This document shows positions 33,367-45,119 of a stretch of DNA of 64,000 nt, one piece after another (positions within the stretch are counted from its first letter, which is position 1; each line of letters opens with the position of its first letter). The notes under the pieces are model-generated. The model was given only the letters and a program-made list of their open reading frames with translations, was not told the origin of the DNA and searched no databases. A program made the position numbers and the translations under genes. Origin of the DNA: Tetrastigma voinierianum (lineage: Eukaryota; Streptophyta; Magnoliopsida; Vitales; Vitaceae); contig JAEQBH010003970.1 of assembly GCA_016808115.1 (NCBI GenBank), positions 124,001-188,000 on the forward strand. Direction: 5' to 3'.

Positions 33367-35194
33367 TGTGACGCCCCGACCCGGGGGTTCCGTTGACAAG
33401 CCGTCAACCCGCGGAATACATGTAGTCATTGAGTGTCTCAATGCCGCAAAATGATTGTCTCTCTACCCGAGACTCAAACATGAGTAAAAATGGCCACGTC
33501 GGGCCCATACATCCATACTCATCAAAATATAACCAATTATATTACAATAGTTTCAAGAGTTAATTACACTCTTATACAAACATGTATCAATAAGAATGTT
33601 TCATACATGTTTTACAAAAATATATAATCAAAGCCATATATCGGCTTTCTTCTCAAAAGCAGCCTTTAGTGAGCACCGTCTTCCTGAATACTCCTTGTAC
33701 CTGAAAGGGGGATCCCACGACAAGGTGAACAATTCCCAGTAGTTGAATTTTCCTACATTGGGTTACTCCCCACCTAAGTGCTTATGTAATGGCAAACACA
33801 CACATTCAAGTGAATTCATGATTCTTACTCGAATGTCTACATGTTATGGATGAGAATGTGACTCACCCTTTCCCACTTCTCGAGCCCTCACTGACTCCCT
33901 CACCCATGCCTAAGCCAAGTGTGAGAAAACACTGTTTTCAAAACAAAAGATTTTTGTTCTTGAAAACATAATACCAATTTCCGATAAAATTCTATTGGAC
34001 AACCTTCCGAGGTGAATTGCTGGATAACTCTCCGAAATAGTCATGGGTCCTCCTCCGAGATGAACTGTTGGACAACTCTCCAAGGCAATTCTTTGGAAAA
34101 CCTTCCCATGAAATTCATTTGATAACCATGTTTTTCATGTCATGCACTCATACCTATTGTTCTAGGTTACCTTAGTGCATATGAAATGCAATATGCCATT
34201 TCACAATAATTCATGTTAATATATCAAACATGCATATATTAATGAAATTCACACAAAGCAACATGTTATTCATTCTTAGCAATAACACTAAAAATTAGCT
34301 CATATGGGCTAATAAACAAACCGATAGTCCATATTGGAACTGCCCAAGGCATCACGCAAACAACACAACATGTTATTCAATCATAGCAATAACATATCAA
34401 CACACAAGCAACACATATGCCCAAGGTCATTCGGACTGCCCAAACCACTATAGGATTTTCTCACTGGCCCAATTTTTGAATCGAAGAAATCCACCATTTA
34501 GGCCCTCGAACATCCCTAACCATTAAAATGACTCTTAGCTAAAGAATAAATCAAGTAGGAGAAAACCCCTACCTCCCGGAGTTGCCGAAACTCCACAATA
34601 CCGGTACCCACGAGTAGCTCTTGCAGTGGGGATCAACTTTGCCTCTTGTCTTGCCTGAATTTTACTGACCGATCACCGGGAAATCTAGAGAGAAGGTAGA
34701 CTCTCTCTCTCTAAAATTCTCTTCTTCTTCCCTCTCTCCTCTCTGTTTGCTCTCCCTCTCCCAACCGGTTAGTCAAGCATGGGTCAAGAGAATTGTCTTC
34801 TCTCTTTTTCCACTTGTCCACTTCTAAGTGGCTCTTTGAATTACACCATATCCACTTATCCATCTACCATAGATTTCCACACAATCACATGTTGCCACAT
34901 GTCTCTCATGGGTCCCATTTGAGCTCATGTTTGAATCATTCTGCACATGACACGTGGCACCTCTTGAGCCACTCACAATGTGCCAAGTGTTTCGCACCAC
35001 TCCTGGTGCCTTGAAAAATGTGAAATTATGACTGTCTCGGAATTCGACGAAATTTGACGTGGTAACTATATTTCGCAAGACGATTCCAACGGTGAAGTCT
35101 GTTTTGTCATCCGAGATATAGAAAAATTCCGGATTTTGACAGAAATTACCATTTTATCATTTTTCAGAAAATTAGAATTTTCTGGTGTCTTACA
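33367..35194 (-). mobile_element. S: solo LTR inside R's 5' LTR
   Basis: A 1,828-bp LTR in minus orientation: TGTGACGCCCC at the left, GTGTCTTACA at the right, with CATAC at 33362-33366 and 35195-35199. The empty site with a single CATAC is in R's other LTR at 9723-9727. Its reverse complement is homologous to the F LTRs from the TGTAAGAC start onward, including CACCGTTGGAATC. There is no internal region, so it is a solo LTR formed by recombination. Confidence 0.92.
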
Positions 35195-36485
35195 CATACC
35201 CAATACAATAGCCTACAACATGCCATGTAATGGTCATGTCAAAACCTGGCTATTCACATCGACATAAGCAAATAACCTTCACACTTGGTGCAAAACATAG
35301 ATTTTCAGCAAGGTTGTGGACACCCACTACCTTCCACAGGCACATGGAAAGAATCTTGACTCAATGGGATTTCCATAGCCCAAGCACTCCAAACGGAGTC
35401 TCGACGCGAAAGACATGATCGGGTCCGGGGTTAGAGGCAAATAAACAGAAATGACCCTTTGTGTCCCACTCCGCACACTCTGGTACAAACACCAACTTTC
35501 AGAAAGGTTGTGGATACCAATTACCCTCCACAGTCATATGACTAGGTTCTTGACTAAATGGGCTTTCACTGTAATTAACACCCAAACGGAGTCGCATTAA
35601 AGAAGTATGACCTTTTTCATTCAAAACTGGTCAGACTTTGCTTACACTGGAAACAGTATGTAATACCCGATTTCAGGGGTCTTAATCCATAATTTGACAC
35701 TGGTTCTTTGTATTCATTTGAAGATACGGTTCTTAGGGTTCTTCTTCAACTAGAATCACCCAAATTGGATCACCGAAACCCAAGATATGTCCTAAACAAC
35801 CGAGACTACTTAGTTTTCAAATGCAACTTAAACTATCTCGAATATAACTCCCTTTGAATGCATTTCGAGTGTCCAAAGTAGTTGGAATTCTCGATAGACT
35901 ATTTCCAAGAAAATATGTTCTCCTATAAGTATAGTTTACCTAGAAATTAGAATTACTCAATTCAAATGAGTGATAGCCAAGTTGTGGCCAAAACACAGTC
36001 ATAGGGTCTCAAAACAGAACAAGAAATCTGCTTGAACATAGCTATATTTTGAATGCATTTCTGAGTCCAAAGGGGTCGGAATTTGGATAGACCTATTTCA
36101 AGGAAATATGTTCTCCTATAAGTCTAATTTACTTAGAAATTAAAATCACTCAATTTGGATAAGGGATGATCAAGTTATGGCTAAAACACAGTCATGGGGT
36201 TGAAGGAGAAAAAACTGGACAACATTCTCCACTTTGACACACACACACACACGCCCTTAGACAAAAATTAAATCGAGTAGGATAAAAACCCTACCTCAAT
36301 TAGCGTGATTTCCTTGGACACCGCCTTTACTAGGTTTTCGTGAAAATCCGAAGCTTGGACCTTGGCGAAATCTTGTGATTCCAGTACTCACGTGTAGCTC
36401 CTGGCCACAGAGAACAGCCTTTAACTTCGGCCCGACTCCGACCAAAAAAACCCTGTGAAATCGTTGGAGAAAGGTTTGATTTTTC

Positions 36486-36536
<51 letters not shown>

Positions 36537-36961
36537 CGTTTTTCTCTTAGACCAAAATGAGATCTTTTTGGCATGTTAGATATTTTAGGTTATTTATAGT
36601 GTGGACACGTGGCTCACGTCGCGCCACGTGTCACACTTCTTCGATTCCGTTCTCGTCTCGAAACAATTTATTTAGTCTCGGTTTCAGTTCCATTTATCTT
36701 AAATGGACATTTTTTAAATATTTGACATTTTTCAAGATTTTTCTAAAAATCTTGTTTTCGGGGTCCATCGACGTCCGTTGTCTTGAAATTTGTGAAAATT
36801 CAACTGTCTCGGAATTCAATGAAATTGCCTGACTAGATTTCAAGATAATTCTAATAAAGGAAGTCCGTTGTCATCCGAGATTTAGAAAGAATTTCGGCAA
36901 AATTACCATTTTTCCATTCCTAGAAAAAATTCAAATTTATAGGTTTTTCCTGGGTCTTACA
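35195..36961 (-). mobile_element. R 5' LTR, second segment
   Basis: Resumes at CATACCCAATACAATAGCC, collinear with 9723-10219 and then 19650-20847. It ends GGGTCTTACA at 36961, followed by ATATT. It contains a CT microsatellite near 36490-36532 that the 3' LTR copy lacks. Confidence 0.88.
36488..36532. repeat. (CT)n microsatellite in R 5' LTR
   Basis: About 44 bases of uninterrupted CT. The equivalent place in the 3' LTR (about 20410-20440) has only short CT-rich sequence, so it expanded after insertion. It produces an artefactual Arg-Glu open frame on the minus strand. Confidence 0.9.
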
Positions 36962-36966
36962 ATATT
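36962..36966. repeat. Target site duplication of R, right copy (ATATT)
   Basis: Follows the TTACA end of R's 5' LTR; matches 8539-8543. Confidence 0.75.
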
Positions 36967-37695
36967 TTAAAAATAAATAAAGAATTTCGGGCTAATTGGG
37001 ATAGTTGGACCAACCTGAACCAAACACATATGGGCTACGGGGCCAAATGGGTCAAGTCAATTTGACTTGGTTCTATTTGAGCCATCAATTTTACAAACCA
37101 CCACTTCAAAAAATCGATTCCAAAGTGAGTTGACTCATTGGGTTCAACTCATATTATCGGCTCTAGTATTAGGTTATTTGTTTTTTAAATATTTTATTTC
37201 TATTAAGTATTAAGGTTATTTTTTATACACTAAAAAACAATATCTTAATGCATTAAAGAAAAATAGTTTAATTTATTGCTTGTTTGTATAATTAATAGTA
37301 TAATGACAATTTAACTTTGGCATTATGATAAAATAAAAGTGTTTGTTAAATATTTGTATAACATAACATATTTATAAAATATTAATGTAACACAAGTATA
37401 CTTAACGTAACACTGTTATAACATTAATGTAACATAATTATCTTTAATGTAACATTGTTTTAAGACTAATGTAACTCAGTTATCTTAAATGTAACATAGT
37501 CGTATCTTTCTCTCTCCTAAGTGTAAATACATAGGGCTATCAACACATTAAGGGCAGTTTTGTTTTAAAAAGAGAGTTAGGTGACATTTGTTTTTTTTAC
37601 TTAATGCTAAATAGAACTTTTTTTGAGCTTAATGTTGAATAATATTTAATAACATTAAGTATTAAGTTGTTTGTTTTTTAACATTAGGTAGTGAG
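36967..37695. repeat. Intergenic DNA with diverged TTAATGTAACA repeats
   Basis: No gene is seen. Between about 37380 and 37500 the motif TTAATGTAACA (or AACGTAACAC) recurs at irregular 25-40 base spacing. ATTAAGTATTAAG occurs near 37203 and again near 37657. Confidence 0.5.
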
Positions 37696-38196
37696 TAGGG
37701 CTGCCAATGGGGCGGTTTATTTCGGGTTCCCGCCCCGCCTCACTCTTAATACCACGAGTTTGGTTTAACTGTAATCGGGTTTTTAATAGGTTTGAGTTTA
37801 TTTTCTTAAATCCGAGATGGGGTTCGCTGCCCGTGTATTGTTACTCCCGTCCCGTCCCGACATATTTTAAAATATTTTTTATTATTTTGGTTTTATACTT
37901 TAATATAAATAATAATAATAATTAGAATTTCTCAAAAAATTAGAATGCTTTTTAATAAATAATTTATAAAATCCATAATATTTTTATCTTTTTATGAAAT
38001 GTATTAATTTTAATATAATAAAATAAAAGCAAATATAAAATAAAAAAATAAAAACAAAATCAAATGTAAACGGGCGAAGCTTAAGAATTTTCATCTCGCC
38101 GCCCGCCTGCGAATTTTTTAAATTAGATAGTTTAGAATCAAAAATAAACGAGTCGGGTCGATGGGGGCCGCCCGTCCCAAACCTCCCGTCATCCTA
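37696..38196. mobile_element. hAT-like non-autonomous element
   Basis: Starts TAGGGCTGCCAATGGGGCGG and ends ...CCCGTCATCCTA, whose complement is TAGGATGACGGG. The GC-rich ends with repeated CCCGCCCCG-type words around an AT-rich centre are typical of plant hAT MITEs. The flanking 8-mers (GTAGTGAG, ATAATTAG) do not match well, so the duplication is not confirmed. No transposase. Confidence 0.6.
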
Positions 38197-38685
38197 ATAA
38201 TTAGTGTTACTAGCCATTCTTCTTGTTGGGTAATGATGAAGTTTTTCTTCTTTTGGTGGAAAATGACTTTTTCTGAATAGAAAAAGCCAAATATTTTCAC
38301 TTCTTTTATTTAGAACTTTTTAAAAAAATTCAACAATAAGTTGTGAAAATTTTAAAAACAAACAAGAAATTTTCATTTTTCAAAGATTAAGTCATACATT
38401 ATTTTATTAATTTAGTGCATATAGTATGGGTCGGTTGAGTTCCAGTGCATTGGGTCGGTTGAGTTTTTTTTCTTTATTGGTCCAATAATGCATCTTAACA
38501 TAATTCTCCCTTCTTACAATGGTCATAGAAAACAACTTATAGTTTGTAATAAATTTGTCATTAAGGTAGTAATTAATCAATGGACCAAGCACAAGAAGAG
38601 ATGGACTGAATTGGAGCAGTTTTACTCAGCAATTCAAAGGATCCAATCGAGTATGGTACAACATTTCCCATTTTTCTACGACAGG
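38197..38685. other. Intergenic, no gene seen
   Basis: AT-rich sequence with two GGGTCGGTTGAGTT copies at about 38428 and 38452. A small open frame at 38488-38688 has no recognisable similarity. Confidence 0.5.
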
Positions 38686-39055
38686 TAGGGTTGGGAATAG
38701 GTCGGATTTAGGTAGGAGTTTAGAGTCCCGGTCCCTATATCCATCTCCATTCTCATCAGATTTAGATTTTTATCCACATTCACACATCCATAAGAGGGTT
38801 GGGTGCCCGTACCTTACCCAAATACCCTATTATAATATATGAAATGAATTGTTTTACAAAATCATCAATATTAAAAATAATTTATCGTATAATAATAATA
38901 AGAATTATTGAGATGTGATTTTATGAATAAATTGTTTTTCACAACCGACATGTTTTTACCTTTGTGACTTTTTAATATAAATAAATATATATTATATATT
39001 TAATTGGGTATTTAGGTTGGGACGTGTAGAATATACTCAAACCCGTTCCCATCTT
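38686..39055. mobile_element. Second hAT-like element, probably partial
   Basis: Starts TAGGGTTGGGAATAGGTCGG and contains CCGTACCTTACCC and ACCCGTTCCCATC segments near its right side, again the usual hAT MITE wording. A matching right terminus and 8-bp duplication were not found. Confidence 0.4.
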
Positions 39056-39479
39056 TGAATCCAAAAATCTGTGAACTTGATTACCCAAATATTCAATTAG
39101 ATGTAAAATGTTATGACAGAATAACAAACTCATTTTCTCTCTCTATATCTATGCCCTTCCCGCCCTTTTTTTTTTTCTTGTAGAAACGACTGAAACAAGG
39201 AGAAGAGACTCCCAAAACATTCTCAAAACATTCAAGTTATGACAAATAATTTACAAATGTCTGATATTATCTTAGTTTATTTCCAGATTTTCAAAACATT
39301 CTCATATTCCCATATTTAATTTTTGGAAATAAATCCAAGATAAAATCGGACATATTCAAAATAATTCGAGATAAACTTGAAGACTTTCTAACATTCTCAA
39401 GAATATTTGATTTAATGAATTACCAAATACCTTCATCAAAAAATACTTATTTGCCCTTTGAAAAAATATTACGGGTATT

Positions 39480-40100
39480 CGGATATATCAGCAGTTTAGA
39501 CGAAGAAAAATAATAAAAATAAAATAATTATAAATATTGTTCTATCTCAAAAAAAAAAGTGAGTATGCAACTTTTATACCATCAACAATTCTTTTCAACG
39601 TCCCTGAAGCTCTTTTAAAGTCATGGAAAAAGTTTGCTAATTTAAAATATTCTATTTTTTTTAGAATCAAATACTAATTTGAAACAATCACAATAAAAAT
39701 TTATAAAGATATTCAAAGAATTCGTTCTATAATCCATTAGAAATATAAAGATAAATATAATTTTTAAAACTTATAAAAAATATCTTTGGAATTAAAAATA
39801 TAGTAGAAATCAAATTAATAGATAAAAAAATATTTTCTTCTTTATTGGATATTAGCCATCGTAAAAATTTTGCCACCATAAATAAATATTTACCCAAAAG
39901 ATAATATCTCCACAGAATTTGAATTTATATTTTTAGGGATTTTAAAAGAAACGAATTCGCTATTATTATTGAAATTCAAGGTATTCTATTTATTTATGTC
40001 AAATTCTTTATCTTAAGCCAAAATTTTAGTTTTATTTCCTATTTCAATCAAATATTGGATTGTTATTCTATTTTCTTAAGCCAAAGATTATATACAAAGA
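39480..40100 (+). repeat. Copy 1 of the F-box gene upstream region
   Basis: Matches 42130-43150 in parts: ATAATTATAAATATTGTTCTATCTC at 39523 (and 42170), TTGGATATTAGCCA at 39844 (and 42767), CTATTATTATTGAAATTCAA at 39959 (and 42991). No gene of the same orientation follows; a minus-strand DUF295 pseudogene lies beyond it. Confidence 0.7.
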
Positions 40101-40602
40101 AAAGCTTTAATTAAAACAAACAAACACATAATTCATACTCGCAAGAAAAACTACAGAACTATTTCCATTCCATATCCCCTATAATTCTTCGAGAAAGAAA
40201 AATTGGAAATTAACACATATAATTCTTTGAAATAAATGATCGAGATATTCACTGTATGTGAGGCTCTTAGTTTGATGATATTTCGACATGTTTAACTTAC
40301 TACATATTTTTAAATTTTTATCAAACACAAAATTAAAATATTTTATTTTAATAAATATTAAAATGAATGAGTACTTTAAATAATTAAACTAAATTTCAGT
40401 TTTTCTCCAAATTCAAATGAAGGTTAAATTTTGAAACTTTCCATTTAATTTAATTTTGGTGCAAAAAATATAAAATAAAAATTTTTTAGTTCATTCAATT
40501 TAATACCAACTTTGAATCATTGAATTTTCCCAAATTAGCGTAAATAGTAAAAGATGAGGCTGAAACAAAATATAAGTAGTATAGAGAAAACATAATCAAT
40601 AA

Positions 40603-41586
40603 TTAGATCCAATGAAGTACAGAACGAGAATTACTTACATTTGAACAAGGTAAAGATATAGAAATGCTTCTATCTTTTATGTCAAAGACATAAAGATGTC
40701 TATCTTTAGATTTTAAAAAATAGATGGAGTTAATTTTGATTCCTGATCCCATGACATCGTAGCATTTGCCATCATAATTACTTAGAAACAGTGATCTTTC
40801 TCCTATGTTCTGTGTCTCCACCCATTCGGTTAATGGACCACTGAATCTAAAACTCCAAAATCCATAACCTCATCCCAATAATGATATGGGTTTGAAAAAA
40901 TCTCTTGAACTAATAACAATTCTTTGTGAGAATCTATGAGATAAGCTGCAGTACAGATCATTATTCTTGGTGGACTTGGCAGTGGCAGTGGTTTTTTTGT
41001 CAATCTCTTAAACCGAATTCTGGAATCTTCTAAATCACCAACTACCAATTGAAACTCTCCTAATAATATAGCATACATCTTGTTTTCACTACAACTGTAT
41101 TTCCAATATAGTATTGCCATGCATCCAGTCATCCTCAAATTGTATTTCTTTCTTAACATATTCATGATCACCAAGTTGACAAGACATCAAGAAATCATTA
41201 TTCATAAACCATATATGACAATTAGAATCACTTGGACTCTGCCATAAATCGCAAAATTCATATTCAAATTCCACCGAAGGAAGCTGAATTATCTCCATTG
41301 AAACAAGGTCTAAAAGAAAATAATCATGGGAACCATTATCTTCGATCACCAAACACCCATTAGTAGAGCAATGTATATCCTTATTACGCATAGCTGGTAT
41401 AATTCTAGTATAGTATCGATCCTCCGGTATGCTAAAAAAAGTTTGCCTTTGCAAACCCCTTCCATGACAAAACATAAGCCAAGGATGTGACCGAGAACTA
41501 GGTGGAAATTGATATTTTTTGACGTCCTTGTTCCCTTCCATGACTATTTTTTTATATGTGAATATGTGAAAAAAAGTTTTTTCCAC
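40603..41586 (-). pseudogene. DUF295 (F-box-associated) protein, frameshifted
   Basis: Three minus-strand frames in order make one DUF295-type beta-propeller protein of plant F-box/KIB families. 41586-41089 has SHPWLMFCHGRG and a run to WQSPSDSNCHIWFMNND. 41174-40830 continues with KMYAILLGEFQLVV and HKELLLVQEIF. 40821-40603 ends with the standard VETQNIGERSLFLSNYDG and IYFLKSKDRHLYVFDIKDRSI segments. The frame changes near 41090-41130 and at about 40830. No F-box was found upstream. A likely start is the Met at 41541, because sequence before it looks non-coding. Splicing cannot explain the breaks, since similarity continues across them without a gap. Family members act in ubiquitin ligases, but this copy cannot be assigned a substrate. 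Confidence 0.75.
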
Positions 41587-42129
41587 TTACAAATACGATT
41601 ATATATAATATATCATATCAAACAAAATATAACATTATGAGCAAAGATGTAAATACCAACATAATTAAGAAGCAATACATTATAAACAATGATGTAAAAA
41701 AATACATTAATTTGAATTTCATTCCAACATAGAAAATAATTATTAATTCAGTAACAATTTTCTTTTATTTTTCTGTTAAACATATCAACAAATTGATCTA
41801 TGCTTGGTGTTAAGCATATATTTCTACGATAAACAATAAAATAAATAAATAAACAAACAAGTAAGCTTTAGAGCATTAAGAAATATTTTACTTAAAATCA
41901 CTCGAAAATAACTCATGCAAATAATTTTTATAAATATTAGAATTATGAGTCGAATAAGATAAAGTGCTAGACAATACAAATATTATTATGTTCCCAAACA
42001 AATCCCATGTCTAATAGGCTTCCCACTTGTGAAATTAATAACTTATATCCTCTTGTTGCCACAGTATACCCGTACAAGAATTAATATTGAATTAGTAGAA
42101 ATCTCTTAAATAGTGCTTTTAAGGCTTTA
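41587..42129. other. Intergenic spacer, no gene seen
   Basis: AT-rich. No credible frames, and no clear promoter for the minus-strand pseudogene. Confidence 0.5.
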
Positions 42130-43440
42130 GGATATGTATTTCATTTAGTTTAGATGAAGAAAAATAAAATAATTATAAATATTGTTCTATCTCAAATAAT
42201 TTAGAAAAAATAAATGTAAATTTTCATTATTTAACTTAACAAATATTGTTTTTTCTTATTTACAAATGTTATCTCCATCGGGAAATTTGCAAGACCTTGA
42301 AAAATAACTAATATTCATGTTACTTTCCCGGAATTCTAGAATCAATTTTTTAATAATGCCCAATGTGAATAAACAAAATAATAAAATATGCCCAAAAAAA
42401 AAGAAAAAAAGAAAAGAAAAGAGAAATACACGTCTAAATAGAAAATCAAATTCTCAACTTTACCCGATTCCTTTGTAGATGTCTGCTTAGAGTCTTATAC
42501 CATCATCGTTTCATGTGTATGATGGTGAGTATCTCTACTTATATTTATAAAGCTCTTTAGAGTTTCATGAAAAAGTTTTCTAATTCTAAAATATTCTAAT
42601 TTTTATTAGAATCAAAAACGAATTTGAAAACAGTCAAAAACTTCTATAAATATACAAAGAATTCGTTCAATAATATGTTAGAAATTTAAAGATAAATATG
42701 ATTTTTAAAACTAATAAAAAATATAGTAGAAATAAAATTAATAGATAAAAAATACTCTCTTCTTAATTGGATATTAGCCACTATAAAAGTTTTGCTACCG
42801 TAAATAATTTTTTTTTTTTAAATACCGTAAATAATACTTACCCAAAATTTAATATGGCCTAAGATTTTGAATTTATATTTATGGGATTTTAAAATAATCC
42901 AATGGTGTCATATATAGGGACAAATTTGTAAGAACAAAATATGATATATATTGCAAAACAAATAGTTGTCCAAAAAAATAACCGAATTCACTATTATTAT
43001 TGAAATTCAAAGTATTCTATTTTTATCAAATTTCCTTATTTATGTCAAAATCTTTATGTTAACTTTTTAAATTTCAAAGGAGATAATTATTCTATATCCT
43101 TATTTGAGTGAAAATTTTAATTTTGTTTCCTATTTAAATCAAATATTAGATTGTAATTCTATTTTCTTAATTTTTTTGACAGCTTCTATTTTCTTAATTA
43201 TGTCAAAATCTTAACTTAATCCTCTAAATTTTTAAACAAGGTAATTATTTTATTTCCTTATTTGAGTCAAATTCTTAATTTTATTTCCTATTTAAAGCAC
43301 GATTCATTAAATTATTAATATTCATACCTCTAGTTAATATTTGTACTACCAACCTATATAAGTGAGATATTTCTTGGGCTTTGTAAGCATAGTGAGACTA
43401 GTGACAAAAAGAAAAGAATCAAGGTATGACATTCTTGTTC
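42130..43440 (+). repeat. Copy 2 of the F-box gene upstream region (in place)
   Basis: The full-length version of the unit seen in parts at 39480-40100, 45120-45748, 47413-47775 and 47776-47960. It leads directly into the F-box gene's promoter, first exon and intron start. Confidence 0.7.
43355..43361 (+). promoter_or_regulatory. TATA box of the F-box/DUF295 gene
   Basis: TATATAA, about 68 bases upstream of the proposed first-exon donor, giving a probable transcription start near 43385. The orphan copy near 47680 has lost this motif. Confidence 0.6.
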
Positions 43441-43572
43441 TATTTTTCTTTATTTTCAGTTATACAAATCTGCTATTGATTTCTTGTTAAGGTTAGAGAT
43501 CATTAAGCCTTGTTAAAATCCATACTTGTTTTATTTGTTGGCAGTGGTTTCAAATCGTTTAAAGCCAAAATT
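43385..43572 (+). other. 5' UTR with intron of the F-box/DUF295 gene
   Basis: A short first exon ends ...ATCAAG with donor GTATGA at 43424. A pyrimidine-rich tract leads to TTGGCAG, with the intron ending at 43544. The second exon then runs 28 bases to the ATG at 43573. This 121-base intron is inferred from splice-site consensus only. Confidence 0.5.
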
Positions 43573-44719
43573 ATGTCAGAAGCTATTATTGTTTCAACTT
43601 TATCATCATCAGAAATTTCTCAAGAATTTAGAGATGAAAAGGAAGAAGATGATAGTTGGCGTAGTCTCCCAGAAGAACTTTTAAGTTTACTACTATCTCG
43701 CGTATATTTTTGTGATTACCCTAAGTTTAGGGCGACATGCACATCATGGCGACGTGTCTCTCCTGCTGGAGCTTACACCGTACATTCAGCACCAATCTCC
43801 ATGCTTATTGTTACATGGACTACGTCAAACAATTGAATTTTTCAATCCAATGTACAATATCACCTACAAAACTGATATTTCCGAATTATCTCACAGAACG
43901 GTTTATTCCTTCAACCATGGTTGGTTTCTTATGGGTTCAAGAGATGGCCATCACGTATTTTTCTTAGATCCCTTTACAAAGGCTAGAGTGGAGATTCCGA
44001 ATATTCCATCAAATGTCACATTTGATAAGATATGTTTTACTTCTTCACCAACTTCCTCAGATTGTATGGTTATTGGATTTGACATTTGTTTAGGATATCT
44101 AAAAGTAGGCTTCATAAAACGCGGGGAAGAGAATTGGACTATAGAAGCCTTCATATCATCAAAAATTTGGTTACGTTTTCATCTGTCGGATAGCAATCCT
44201 ATCTTGTACAATGGAGAATATTACTGTTTAGATATAGCTGGAAACTTAGGAGTATTTAAACCTGAGAGTGTTAGAGATAGTTGGTGTATTTATCCCCAAC
44301 ATCTCCCACGGAAGCTTCGAGATACTCTTCGACAAAGTTTTATAGTTGAAAGTAATGGAGATATATTATCGGTGTATGTTCATCGCGGCAGAGATCAACG
44401 TGTTTGCGTTTATAAACTTGATTTCTCTAAAATGGTATGGGAGAGAATAGAGGATTTGGGAAATAGAACGTTGTACATTAGCAATACTACATCGTTTTCT
44501 ACAAACTCTACAATCGGAAAAATGGGTAACAAAATTTTCTTTCCGAAGTTCAATGGTAAAGATGGAGTTTTTTACTCTCTTGTTAGTAAGAGATACCATA
44601 CTTATGGTGATGATGTTTGCGAGAATCCTCGAGAAATCAAGGAATTGAAAGAATTTGTATGCGCTACATGGGTCCTACCCGAATTTGCTTCGTTTAGTGG
44701 AGATGACCTCAAATGGTAA
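43573..44719 (+). pseudogene. F-box/DUF295 gene with a +1 frame break
   Basis: The first frame, from ATG 43573, has an acidic N-terminus and then an F-box (DSWRSLPEELLSLLLSRVYF...CTSWRRVSP, about residues 28-65). The second frame, from about 43763 to the stop at 44717-44719, continues without a gap as the DUF295 beta-propeller. It begins with SPCLLLHG and includes FNHGWFLMGSRDG, HVFFLDPFTKARVEIP, NPILYNGEYYCLDIAGNLGVF and ISNTTSFS. The frame change sits at 43758-43765 within TCTCCTGCTGG, consistent with one extra base. Such proteins are SCF substrate receptors; the target is unknown. The upstream ATG at 43510 is inside the proposed intron. It is either a recent pseudogene or an assembly error, since the rest is well preserved. 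Confidence 0.8.
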
Positions 44720-45119
44720 TTATGTGTCGTACGTGTCTATTTATTTATTCCAAGTCAGGATAATATCCAAGTTGAGATTGTGAGGATGGAAAGTAAAGAA
44801 TACTGTAGTTGTTTGTTTTAACTTTTAACTAAAGTTTTTCTCTATGATTTCTTTTTTTCCCCCCTCTCATTGTGATATCTTTAATTTTAAATCACTTTCT
44901 CGTTCACGCATCATGTTTAGCTCATGTTTTAAAATTCAGCATTTAAAAAAGACAGGACATAAAAAAGGAAGAGGTCTCGGATTTAAGTTGATTAACTACA
45001 TTGTAACTAATTAAGTGTGTAAATGTAAAAAAATCTCTTTTTCATTTATGGTATGAATAATTTTTTTTTTCAAAAACACAAAATAATGAAAACTTCTAAA
45101 AATATTTAAATTATGATCG
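44720..45119. other. 3' flank of the F-box gene
   Basis: AT-rich with a C-run near 44859. No clear polyadenylation signal stood out and there is no gene. Confidence 0.45.

Larger units (their letters stand above)
8544..36961 (-). mobile_element. Element R: Ty3/gypsy LTR retrotransposon, oldest layer of the nest
   Basis: A minus-strand element flanked by ATATT at 8539-8543 and 36962-36966. From high to low coordinates it has a 5' LTR (32093-36961, interrupted by S), a primer-binding site, gag (interrupted by F), protease, damaged RT, RNase H, integrase, a polypurine tract and a 3' LTR (8544-20847, interrupted by C, which contains E2). Removing the insertions leaves about 10 kb: two LTRs near 3 kb and about 4.1 kb internal. 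Long LTRs and the protein motifs resemble Tekay/Del-type chromoviruses. That lineage call is tentative because no chromodomain was seen. All coding parts are broken. Confidence 0.85.

Noticed and set aside
35661..35690. TGTAATACCCGATTTCAGG looked like the start of a separate LTR
   Set aside because: The same sequence occurs mid-LTR in R's other copy (about 10191), where it continues collinearly on both sides, so it is internal to R's LTR.
36296..36574. 92-codon minus frame with a long Arg-Glu run
   Set aside because: The run is the translated CT microsatellite, and the frame lies inside R's LTR.
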